Source of the DNA: Eubacterium sp.
Lineage (GTDB): Bacteria; Bacillota; Clostridia; Oscillospirales; Acutalibacteraceae
DNA: 64,000 nt
Reading direction: 5' to 3'
NCBI GenBank assembly: GCA_017463985.1
Contig: JAFUEH010000009.1
Location: 98,003 to 162,002, forward strand
The notes below the pieces were generated by a model. It saw nothing but the letters and a program-made list of their open reading frames with translations, was not told where the DNA came from and did no database searches. The translations under genes were made by a program, and so were the position numbers. Of this stretch, positions 34,509-41,823 are shown piece after piece. How positions within the stretch are numbered: the first letter of the stretch is position 1; each line of letters begins with the position of its first letter.

Positions 34509-34539
34509 TTGACAATTCTAACAAAACGTGTTATAACAC
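34509..34539 (+). promoter_or_regulatory. Promoter with palindromic -10 region
   Basis: TTGACA (34509), 17-bp spacer, TATAAC. The -10 is the centre of a perfect 12-bp palindrome GTGTTATAACAC (34528-34539), a possible repressor site. It drives the FN3 protein gene. Confidence 0.72.
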
Positions 34540-34607
34540 ATAGTACACGGCCTGTTACAAAACGGTAACAATTGTGAATAATTTAAGAACAAAAAGGAGA
34601 CGTTATT

Positions 34608-35738
34608 ATTCGTAGATCAGCGATCAAAGGCATTGCCCTGTGGCTGTGTGTGCTGTTTGTACTCAGCTCCGGCTATTGCGCTTATGCGCAAAGCAGCAGC
34701 AACGACGTTTACGGCATCACCCTGGGCAGCATGACCGGCCAACCGACACCGGCTTACGAAGCGATCCCCGTACCGGAGAGCGCTACCGTGCACCAGGCGG
34801 AGGTGACGCTGCGCGTCAGCGACATTACGCCGAACAGCGCGGTAATCAGCTGGAGCAGCGAGGTAACCTATATTACGTACACCCTTCTCAAGTTTAATGT
34901 GTTCACGAACACCTATCAGGAAGTTCTTTCCACTACCGAAACGACTGTTCAGCTGACCGATTTGGCCGAGGATACCGACTATCAATTTGCATTAATCAGC
35001 AACAATACCAGCCTGCTGGGTGAAACGGAATTCACTACCGGCGTGGAAAAGGCCGCTATCACGGTAGATAAGGTCTCGTCCTCTGCCGTAGAATTAAGCC
35101 TGCAGCATTCGGTTAATACCTCGTCGCTGGTGCTGTACAGAAGCACTGACGGCGAAAACTACACCGAGCTTGCCACACTGGACGGCGATTCCTATACCGA
35201 TACGGACGTAGCGGAAGCCACCACCTATTACTATCAGGCAAAATGTGTTGTCACCCGCGGCGACAAGACCAGCGAGAGCCAGCTGTCTGCTCCGGTGCAG
35301 GCAACCACGATGAAAAGCTTTGGGCTGCCGGCCGTCAGCGGCGCTACCAAAACCTACGCCTATTACACCGCCGTCACAGCGAGAAGCTCGCCGCAGTACA
35401 AGCTGCTGCGGTCCGACGCCTGCTACACCGATCCGGAAACCGGTATCCGTATGGTAGACGGTCGCTACTGCGTAGCGCTTGGCTCGTATTACGGCACAAA
35501 AATCGGCACAAAATACCGCATTACACTGGAGGGCGGCAAGGAGCTGGAGGTCATTCTTTGCGACCAAAAGAGCGACCGCCACACGGACGCCAATCACCAG
35601 TATGCCGTGAATAATCAGGACATCCTTGAATTTTATATTGAAAAAAGCAAGCTGCCGCGCGGTATCCGCGGCAATTACGGCACCCTGCCGCAGTTCAGCG
35701 GCGCCGTGGTTGCGATTGAGCAGTACGTAGAGGATTAA
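34608..35738 (+). CDS. Secreted protein with two FN3-like domains (apparent ATT start)
   Basis: A 376-residue exported protein if read from ATT at 34608. That start lies 7 nt after AAGGAGA and gives a full signal peptide (RRSAIKGIALWLCVLFVLSS, cleavage near AYA-QSSS). The first conventional start, GTG at 34650, would lose the basic n-region and has no ribosome-binding site. Two FN3-like domains (about residues 60-145 and 150-240) precede a conserved-looking C-terminal domain (about 260-370: RMVDGRYCVALGSYYG, LEVILCDQKSDRHTD). No anchor is visible. The role is unknown. Confidence 0.78.
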   Translation: MRRSAIKGIALWLCVLFVLSSGYCAYAQSSSNDVYGITLGSMTGQPTPAYEAIPVPESATVHQAEVTLRVSDITPNSAVISWSSEVTYITYTLLKFNVFTNTYQEVLSTTETTVQLTDLAEDTDYQFALISNNTSLLGETEFTTGVEKAAITVDKVSSSAVELSLQHSVNTSSLVLYRSTDGENYTELATLDGDSYTDTDVAEATTYYYQAKCVVTRGDKTSESQLSAPVQATTMKSFGLPAVSGATKTYAYYTAVTARSSPQYKLLRSDACYTDPETGIRMVDGRYCVALGSYYGTKIGTKYRITLEGGKELEVILCDQKSDRHTDANHQYAVNNQDILEFYIEKSKLPRGIRGNYGTLPQFSGAVVAIEQYVED

Positions 35739-35759
35739 TCAAAAAGCAATACGAAACGC

Positions 35760-35796
35760 AACACCGCAGGTGACAGACCTGCGGTGTTCTTTTTTG
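35760..35796. terminator. Bidirectional terminator
   Basis: Perfect 12-bp stem AACACCGCAGGT/ACCTGCGGTGTT with a GACAG loop and a T run; between the FN3 protein gene and convergent yqfD. Confidence 0.9.
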
Positions 35797-35799
35797 CTT

Positions 35800-36990
35800 T
35801 CACGGCGAAGCAGCCTCCTCCTGGCGGCTCAACGGAACCGTCTCGCCAATGCTTTCACGGCAAAGCAGCGTACCGCTGACAGTGGCGTTGTCCGCGCGGA
35901 GCACCGTTTCCAGCTGACGACTGAGCACCTCGGCATCGCGGTACTGCGCGGCGATCTCTGCTTCCGCAGTGGCGGCGGCCAGCGCTTCCAGCTCACTGTC
36001 GCTTAGCGTTCGCTCCTCCACGGTATAAGGCGTTACGGTCATGATCTCTGTGCCGATCGGCAGCCGCTGACCGTTCAGCGTAACATAGCGGTAATCCTCT
36101 GTCACCGTGGCGTCGTTGGTAGTCGGCGTACCGAAGTACAGCGGCAATTTTAGCCCGAAGAACAGCAACGACCGGTATTCCTGCGCCGGCTGCGGTACTT
36201 GCGCTTGCTGGGTACGGCTGACGGTAAGCGAAAACGGCTCCTCTACATCAGCCAGCACCTCCCCGTCGGCGTGGGCAAACAGGTTTTCCTCCGCCGCCTC
36301 ACTTTCGTAAACGCCGCTCACCAGCAGATCGCCCTTCACGACGCCCTCGCCCTCACGTACTGCCTGCCAGCCGCTCAGCACCGTCACCTGTACCACGGTG
36401 CCGCTTTTCGCCGCCTTTAAGTTGGCAGGCGCCGTATTGGTATGCATCGGCGGCTTGGCAACGCTTTCTCCGATTTCCACGAGCGCATTGGTGCCGTCAC
36501 GGTTGATATGTACCCAGGCGCACTCGTCAAAGCTGGCCATCAACAGGCTTTCGTAGTAGTTAACCTCCGCTGCGCGCCAATGCACGCCTTCATGAAAGCC
36601 GTTCTGCGCCAGAAAGGACTGCACCTCTTCCGCCGGCAACGAGGCAGTACCGGTCACCTCTATGTGCCAAATAAAGCCGCTCAGGTACCCAGTCAGCGCC
36701 GCACACACCACGAGGCCGACCAGCAGACCCCAGCGACCCTTCAGCGGCTGCAGCTTAAACGGCAGACCCCACCGCCGGACTAGATGAAGCCGGCCACCGT
36801 TTTGTCTTGCAAGCGGTCGCAGCAGGCGGTACATCACCGCCGGACAGTCGGCATATAACGTACCGCCGCGGTACTGTATATTCGATATCGCCAACCGATG
36901 CTGCCGGCAGGCATTCAGAAAGCCCTCGCCAAAACCGCCTTGAAAGGTAAAGGTAACATAGCCCACGAGCCACTTTGCCAGCCTAAGCAT
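35800..36990 (-). CDS. yqfD: Sporulation protein YqfD
   Basis: A 396-residue membrane protein of the YqfD family, a sigma-E-dependent sporulation protein in Bacillus. Features are the N-terminal LRLAKWLVGYVTFTFQGGF, a membrane helix near residue 90 (GLLVGLVVCAALTGYLSGFIW), VNYYESLLMASFDECAWVHI, and GTVVQVTVLSGWQAVREGEGVVKGDLLVSG. ATG at 36990 overlaps the end of yqfC by 8 nt. Its presence suggests a spore-forming ancestor or capability. Confidence 0.9.
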   Translation of the reverse strand: MLRLAKWLVGYVTFTFQGGFGEGFLNACRQHRLAISNIQYRGGTLYADCPAVMYRLLRPLARQNGGRLHLVRRWGLPFKLQPLKGRWGLLVGLVVCAALTGYLSGFIWHIEVTGTASLPAEEVQSFLAQNGFHEGVHWRAAEVNYYESLLMASFDECAWVHINRDGTNALVEIGESVAKPPMHTNTAPANLKAAKSGTVVQVTVLSGWQAVREGEGVVKGDLLVSGVYESEAAEENLFAHADGEVLADVEEPFSLTVSRTQQAQVPQPAQEYRSLLFFGLKLPLYFGTPTTNDATVTEDYRYVTLNGQRLPIGTEIMTVTPYTVEERTLSDSELEALAAATAEAEIAAQYRDAEVLSRQLETVLRADNATVSGTLLCRESIGETVPLSRQEEAASP

Positions 36991-37237
36991 TGCTCTCAAA
37001 CTCCACGGAAACGATCGTTCCTTCTATGATCGCGCCGGCCGGCGAAAAGGAGTTGATATACAACCCGTCGCCGTAAAAGCAAACGGCATATTTGCCCAAG
37101 CTCATTTTGATCTTATCCGCCGTATATTCGCTGATGCCCTGCAAGCCGTCCACCAGACAGCGCGTATTGCCGACTAGCTCCAAATGCGGCCGGCCGGTAT
37201 AGGCGAGCAGGCTGTCATTTTCTGTTTTTCTTTTCAT
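36983..37237 (-). CDS. yqfC: Sporulation protein YqfC
   Basis: An 84-residue protein of the YabP/YqfC family (PHLELVGNTRCLVDGLQGISEYTADKIKMSLGKYAVCFYGDGLYI). In Bacillus, yqfC-yqfD form a sigma-E operon. ATG at 37237 gives the standard length; the longer open frame upstream is not conserved-looking. GGTGAT precedes the start. Confidence 0.9.
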   Translation of the reverse strand: MKRKTENDSLLAYTGRPHLELVGNTRCLVDGLQGISEYTADKIKMSLGKYAVCFYGDGLYINSFSPAGAIIEGTIVSVEFESNA

Positions 37238-37251
37238 GGTATCACCGGTTA

Positions 37252-37280
37252 AGTATATGCCGGAACAGGAAAAACCATGA
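37252..37280 (-). promoter_or_regulatory. Possible sigma-E-type promoter of yqfCD
   Basis: Minus strand: TCATGGT (37280-37274), 14-bp spacer, CATATACT (37259-37252). This fits the Bacillus sigma-E consensus kmATAtt-N14/15-CATAcanT at most positions. The leader to the ATG would be very short (under 10 nt), which weakens the call. Confidence 0.4.
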
Positions 37281-37350
37281 CGTATACGCACTGCCAAAAA
37301 AAGGGGCATATTGCGGCACAAAAGGTAATATAAATAATATGGAATAATTA

Positions 37351-37378
37351 TTGACAAAATTTTTCTATTTGCTATAAT
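37351..37378 (+). promoter_or_regulatory. Promoter of the wall-binding VanW protein gene
   Basis: TTGACA, 16-bp spacer, TGC-TATAAT, 57 bp before the ATG. Confidence 0.82.
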
Positions 37379-37435
37379 CATAGTGGATTAGCTTCACAGC
37401 AAGAAAATACCACATATTGAAGCGAGGTAACAATT

Positions 37436-38884
37436 ATGAAAAAACTCATCTCTATCCTGCTGGCAGCAGCCATGCTGTTCAGCGTCACCTGCGGCATGAA
37501 CCTGTCCGCCTTTGCGGACGATTGCGCCCACGCCAACACGCACCTTGTGAACGACAAGGCTGCCACCGCCACTGAGCCGGGCTATACCGGCGACGTTGTT
37601 TGCGACGACTGCGGCGAGGTTATTGAAACCGGCGAAGAGATTCCGGTAATACTTACCGGCTGGCAGACGGACGCAGCCGGCAACCGGTACTATTATAACG
37701 AGAGCGGCACAGCGGTAAAGTATTGGCAGCAGATCGACGGCAAGTGGTACTATTTCCGCGGCGACACGACGCTGTATCTCGGCTGGCTGAAGGCAAGCGG
37801 CAAATGGTATTATATGGGCACCGACGGCGCTATGAAGACCGGCTGGCAGAAGATCGGCGGCAAGTATTATTATTTTGACAGCCAGGGCGTTATGCAGACC
37901 GGCTGGAAAAAGCTGAACGGCAAATGGTACTATCTCAACAGCTCCGGCGCTATGCTCACCGGCTGGCAAAAGATCAACAACAAGTGGTATTACATGAACG
38001 GCAGCGGCGTCATGCTCACCGGCTGGCGCTATATCGGCAAAAAGTGGTATTACTTCAACACCTCCGGCGCGATGCAGACAAAGTGGCTCAAGCAGGACGG
38101 CAAGTGGTACTTCCTCGGCTCCGACGGCGCGATGCGTACCGGCTGGTTCAAGGACGGCAGCAGCTGGTATTACGCCAACAAGTCCGGCGTGATGCAGACG
38201 GGCTGGATCAAGCTCGGCGGCTCCTGGTATTATCTGGAGACCAGCGGCAAGATGGCGACCGGCTGGAAACAAATTGACGGCAAGTCGTACTATTTCAACG
38301 CCTCCGGCGTATGGACCTCCGGCTTTGTCAATGTCTACGCCTCTTACACCTCTAAGTATTCCAACAATGCCAACAGAACGACCAACCTGCGCGTATCCAG
38401 CGCAGCGATCAACGGTACGATCCTGAACCCGGGCGACACCTTTGACTTCAACAGCGTCGTCGGCTGGAGAACGGCAGCCAGAGGCTACAAAGAAGCGCCG
38501 GTATTCCTTGGCCCGACCGAGCACGGCTTAGGTCTTGGCGGCGGTGTTTGTCAGACCTCCTCCACCGTTTTCAACGCCGCACTGCTGGCGAACCTGGAAA
38601 TCGTTGAGCGCCACCAGCATTCTCAGAAGGTAACGTATGTGCCTTACGGCAGAGACGCGGCGATCTCCGGCTCAGAAAAGAATATGCGCTTCAAAAACAC
38701 CTCTCCCTACACCATCAAGATCGAAATGACGGTAGAGGGCGGCTACATCACCTGTAAGCTGCTGACCGTGGAGCACGTATCACCTCCGTCGATATCGATC
38801 GACGTTTCTAAGAGCGGCAGCACCTATACCATGCGCCGCTACGTCAACGGCAGCTGCAACTACACCACCAAGAGTACTTATTAA
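37436..38884 (+). CDS. Secreted cell-wall-binding repeat protein with VanW domain
   Basis: A 482-residue exported protein. The signal peptide is MKKLISILLAAAMLFSVTCG and onward to about residue 27. A Cys-containing segment (CVVCDDCGE-like) follows. Residues 76-295 hold eleven 20-residue aromatic cell-wall-binding repeats (W-x3-GKWYY-x4-GxMxTG). The C-terminal 150 residues are a VanW domain (ILNPGDTFDFNSVVGWRTAARGYKEA, GGGVCQTSSTVFNAALLA, GRDAAI). The VanW function is not established. The repeats likely tether it to choline or polysaccharide on the envelope. Confidence 0.92.
   Translation: MKKLISILLAAAMLFSVTCGMNLSAFADDCAHANTHLVNDKAATATEPGYTGDVVCDDCGEVIETGEEIPVILTGWQTDAAGNRYYYNESGTAVKYWQQIDGKWYYFRGDTTLYLGWLKASGKWYYMGTDGAMKTGWQKIGGKYYYFDSQGVMQTGWKKLNGKWYYLNSSGAMLTGWQKINNKWYYMNGSGVMLTGWRYIGKKWYYFNTSGAMQTKWLKQDGKWYFLGSDGAMRTGWFKDGSSWYYANKSGVMQTGWIKLGGSWYYLETSGKMATGWKQIDGKSYYFNASGVWTSGFVNVYASYTSKYSNNANRTTNLRVSSAAINGTILNPGDTFDFNSVVGWRTAARGYKEAPVFLGPTEHGLGLGGGVCQTSSTVFNAALLANLEIVERHQHSQKVTYVPYGRDAAISGSEKNMRFKNTSPYTIKIEMTVEGGYITCKLLTVEHVSPPSISIDVSKSGSTYTMRRYVNGSCNYTTKSTY
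37661..38320 (+). repeat. Eleven tandem 60-bp coding repeats
   Basis: In-frame repeats with a 60-bp period and 11 units, each coding WxxxxGKWYYxxxSGxMxTG. Neighbouring units share long near-identical runs (CAAGTGGTA, TCCGGC), so recombination could change copy number. This is a protein repeat, not a CRISPR array. Confidence 0.9.
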
Positions 38885-38902
38885 TTCAATCCATTATGAA
38901 AC

Positions 38903-38939
38903 GGAGACCGTCTCGCTTTCGCGGGGCGGCCTCCTTTTG
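38903..38939 (+). terminator. Terminator after the VanW protein gene
   Basis: GGAGACCGTCTCGC/GCGGGGCGGCCTCC stem with one mismatch and two G-T pairs, loop TTTC, tail TTTTG. Confidence 0.75.
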
Positions 38940-38972
38940 TGTCCCAATTTTTGTACCATGTTTTCGTTGTTG

Positions 38973-39001
38973 TTTACTTTCCGACGGCGGCGTGATATAG
39001 T
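38973..39001 (+). promoter_or_regulatory. Promoter of the HAD-family gene
   Basis: TTTACT, 17-bp spacer, TATAGT, 60 bp before the GTG start. Confidence 0.6.
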
Positions 39002-39060
39002 GAGCTTGTAAGAAAAAAACAGACGAATAACAAAGCCATTAAGAAAGTGAAAGGACTACG

Positions 39061-39627
39061 GTGAACGGTATGAAAAAGTTTTTCTTTGATATGGACGGTG
39101 TGCTGGCAGAATATAAAAGAGGCTGCGATGAAAACGATCTTTCAAAAAAGGGATATTTCCGCAATCTCCTGCCGGAAGAAAATATGATCAAGGCGCTGCA
39201 GATGCTGCTGGAAAACAGCGAAGCACTCGGGCTGCGGCTGTGCGTGCTGACAAAGGTATATCCCAGCCGTTTTCCCTATAGCTTGCGCGAAAAGGAGGAA
39301 TGGCGGCAGGCGTTCTTGCCCGACCTGTATGACAGCGAATTCATCATGGTGAACGGCGAAGAATGTGAAAAGAGCGAAGCCATCACTGCCCTGCTCGGCG
39401 CCGGACTGAATCAGGATTACTTTTTGATTGACGATTATAATCCGAATCTGGCCGAATGGGCGGCTGCCGGCGGCACACCGGTCAAATATGTCAACGCCAT
39501 CAACGATACGCACCGGTCCTTTGTTGGCAACCGGCTGAGCTATCAGATGACGCCGCAGGAGATCTATGACGCTATTTTAACCATGGCCGGTATCCTGACA
39601 CCGGCACCGGCAGGCGCTGCTGCATAA
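39061..39627 (+). CDS. HAD-family phosphatase, 5'(3')-deoxyribonucleotidase-like
   Basis: A 188-residue cytosolic HAD hydrolase. The nucleophile motif is FFFDMDGVLAEY (residues 6-17). VLTKVYPS is motif II-like, and LIDDYNPNLAEWAAAGGTPVKY is motif IV with two acidic residues. The layout resembles NT5C-type nucleotidases that dephosphorylate deoxynucleoside monophosphates, but the substrate is not certain. GTG at 39061 is chosen because AAGGA lies 5 nt upstream; ATG at 39070 is too far from it. Monocistronic. Confidence 0.8.
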   Translation: MNGMKKFFFDMDGVLAEYKRGCDENDLSKKGYFRNLLPEENMIKALQMLLENSEALGLRLCVLTKVYPSRFPYSLREKEEWRQAFLPDLYDSEFIMVNGEECEKSEAITALLGAGLNQDYFLIDDYNPNLAEWAAAGGTPVKYVNAINDTHRSFVGNRLSYQMTPQEIYDAILTMAGILTPAPAGAAA

Positions 39628-39633
39628 ATAATA

Positions 39634-39670
39634 CCGCTGTGGACGGCACAGGCTGTCCACAGCGGCTTTT
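39634..39670 (+). terminator. Terminator after the HAD gene
   Basis: CCGCTGTGGAC/GTCCACAGCGG perfect 11-bp stem and CTTTTTC tail. Confidence 0.85.
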
Positions 39671-39703
39671 TCTGTTTATATTGCTATTACGAAAAGGATA
39701 CCT

Positions 39704-40540
39704 TTACGGCTGCCACGGCTTTTGATTGCCGAACTGGTCCACACTATCATTTGGGGTCTGATAGGGGGTGTTCTGCTGATAAGGCAGCGGCGGAATCGTA
39801 TTCGCCGTCTGGTTTGAGGACACCTTGCTTCTTCTGACTAACCATACGATCAACAGCGCCAGCAACGCCAGCAGCACTGCGCCGATCAGGATCGGCAGCC
39901 ACAGCGGAAACCATCTGCCAAACAGGCTAATGCCGCCCGGCGCACCGTAACCGCCAGATGTGCTACCGTAGTCGCCGGCATCATAAGTACCTGATCTGTC
40001 ATCAGCACTGTCAGCATAGCCACTGCTGCCGGCTGTGTCGCTGACAACCGGTGTATCATACGTTATTTTCACACTGATCGTTTGACCGTTATGATCATCA
40101 TCCCAATAACCGTAACCCCAAAGATATACTAAATAATAAGAACCGGCTGGAAGCGTAAACTGATGCGTGAACGTATAAACGCCGTAAGCATCATTATATC
40201 CGTCCTCCCCATCAACATCTGTAAAATCGAAAATCGAGTTGTTTACGTCGTCAAAAGAGTAAACGCTATACGTGTTCATTCCGTCTAGCCTCAACAACTT
40301 TTTATCGGCAGACTCCGCATAAAGGGTTACCTTTGTATTGTCTGCCGGAACATTAAACGTATAAACAGCATAAAGCGCTTGGTTGTCTTCCCCGTAAAAC
40401 GTGGTGGTGGTCATTACATCCGGCTCCAACGCTTGCGGGGTTTCACTCAGCCAGCCGTCTGCGAAAGCAACCGTGCTGAGTCCGCACGTTACGCCGACCA
40501 TCAGCATCAGCGATAACAATAAACTAATTACTTTTTTCAT
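39704..40540 (-). CDS. Type I membrane protein with P/Q/N-rich cytoplasmic tail
   Basis: A 278-residue protein. The signal peptide MKKVISLLLSLMLMVGVTCG (cleavage near AFA-DGW) resembles that of the nearby VanW protein. A beta-rich extracytoplasmic domain (residues 30-165) contains FTLPAGSYYLVYLWGYGYWD, akin to pre-peptidase C-terminal-like folds. A Gly/Ser/Tyr linker and one membrane helix (LPILIGAVLLALLALLIVWLV) follow. The cytoplasmic tail is rich in Pro, Gln, Asn and Tyr. ATG at 40540 follows GGAGG. The family is unknown. Confidence 0.78.
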   Translation of the reverse strand: MKKVISLLLSLMLMVGVTCGLSTVAFADGWLSETPQALEPDVMTTTTFYGEDNQALYAVYTFNVPADNTKVTLYAESADKKLLRLDGMNTYSVYSFDDVNNSIFDFTDVDGEDGYNDAYGVYTFTHQFTLPAGSYYLVYLWGYGYWDDDHNGQTISVKITYDTPVVSDTAGSSGYADSADDRSGTYDAGDYGSTSGGYGAPGGISLFGRWFPLWLPILIGAVLLALLALLIVWLVRRSKVSSNQTANTIPPLPYQQNTPYQTPNDSVDQFGNQKPWQP

Positions 40541-40665
40541 AAATACCTCCAATAAATAATAGATTTGCAATTCTATTTTACGGCATCAAGGCGCAAAAAA
40601 CAATCTGCTGGCAGCTGACTTTTGCGCAAAGACGGTCGTTTTTCGTCAGGTCGGGCTGTTTTTTG

Positions 40666-40694
40666 TTTACTTCATAAAATGAATATGCTATAAT
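40666..40694 (+). promoter_or_regulatory. Promoter of the membrane-protein pair
   Basis: TTTACT, 17-bp spacer, TGC-TATAAT, 30 bp before the ATG. Confidence 0.75.
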
Positions 40695-40724
40695 TTAAAA
40701 AGAGAAGTATGAGGAGAACGCACC

Positions 40725-41810
40725 ATGAACAATTCCTATCCCAATAACGGAAACCCGTACGGCAACGGAAATCCGTACGGCAATGTGCCGCCGGCAAACA
40801 ACTACGGCAGCTACGGCGCTGCAGGCTATCCCAACCAGCCGCGGTCGTCGCCTTATGGCGCACCTTACGGCGCGCCGGGCGGTATGCCGGCTCCACCGCA
40901 GGGACCGCCGCCGAAGAAGAGCAGGCTCGGACTGATTCTCGGCATTGTCGGCGGTGTGCTGGCGCTGCTGGTGATCGCCGGTATCATTCTCTTTTTTGTC
41001 CTGCGCGGCAGCACAGGCGTACCGGTAGAGGACCCGACCACTGCTACAGCAGCATCTTCCGTCAGCGAAGCAGCATCCTCACCGGACATGGCGTCTGCAC
41101 CGGATGTGCCGTCCGGCGCGGAGGCGACGACGGCCGCGCCGAGTGAGCTGGAGAGGCGGTTGCTGAGCGACGATTATATTAATCTGGAAGTGCTGACCAA
41201 CACCTACGGAGAGGTAAGTCGCATACTCTCGTTCAACGCTGACGGCACTGCGCACAGCACCTTGCGGAATGAAATGGACGTGTATGAGGCAGACAGCACT
41301 TATACAGTAGAAGGAGACAGTGTTTCTGTTCATTTTGACGACGGATATTCTGTTATTGATTATACGATTTCACTGCTCCCGAATTCCATCATGCTCCACA
41401 CCCATCAAACCGTATCCTACTATGATAGCGAGCCTTATGAAGAAGAGGGCTTCCTGCTGCCGGAGTCGCAATATATCAACGAAGGCGCCGATATCTATGA
41501 TGCACTGGACAGCACGGAATGGATTTCCGGTCATATCGGGCAGTATGATAACTGGGACGATGAGGGCACGCTGTGGTTCTTCAGCGACGACAGCGGCACT
41601 AGCTTTACCGGTGAACTGACCGTAACACACCACACCTCAGAGCTATATGGCTATGCCGTTGCGGACACGATCGCCTATTTTGAGATACCGATCTGGAGCT
41701 ACGACGCCTGTCTGTATGTGGAACGCTACAACAATAAAACCTACGCCTATTTTTACAGCCTTGAGCTGGACGAATACGTGGCAGAGGAGCTAATAGAGGA
41801 TAATAATTAA
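40725..41810 (+). CDS. Membrane protein with N/Y/P/G-rich cytoplasmic N-terminus
   Basis: A 361-residue type II membrane protein. Residues 1-62 are low complexity (repeats of NPYGNG and PYGAPYGAP). A basic stop and a membrane helix (LGLILGIVGGVLALLVIAGIILFFVL, about 68-93) follow, then an Ala/Ser/Thr/Pro linker. The exported domain (about 140-361) is acidic and rich in Tyr; its FNADGTAHSTL and DSTYTVEGDSVSVHFDDG segments resemble lipocalin-like DUFs. The spacing to the next gene is 13 nt, so they are one operon. Confidence 0.8.
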   Translation: MNNSYPNNGNPYGNGNPYGNVPPANNYGSYGAAGYPNQPRSSPYGAPYGAPGGMPAPPQGPPPKKSRLGLILGIVGGVLALLVIAGIILFFVLRGSTGVPVEDPTTATAASSVSEAASSPDMASAPDVPSGAEATTAAPSELERRLLSDDYINLEVLTNTYGEVSRILSFNADGTAHSTLRNEMDVYEADSTYTVEGDSVSVHFDDGYSVIDYTISLLPNSIMLHTHQTVSYYDSEPYEEEGFLLPESQYINEGADIYDALDSTEWISGHIGQYDNWDDEGTLWFFSDDSGTSFTGELTVTHHTSELYGYAVADTIAYFEIPIWSYDACLYVERYNNKTYAYFYSLELDEYVAEELIEDNN

Positions 41811-41823
41811 AAGGAGCGCGAAC

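Noticed and set aside
34650-35738. GTG at 34650 as the start of the FN3 protein
   Set aside because: It lacks a ribosome-binding site and would remove the basic part of the signal peptide; ATT at 34608 fits both.
37661-38320. Regular 60-bp repeats that might suggest a CRISPR array
   Set aside because: They are in-frame coding repeats of cell-wall-binding units without unique spacers, and no cas genes are nearby.
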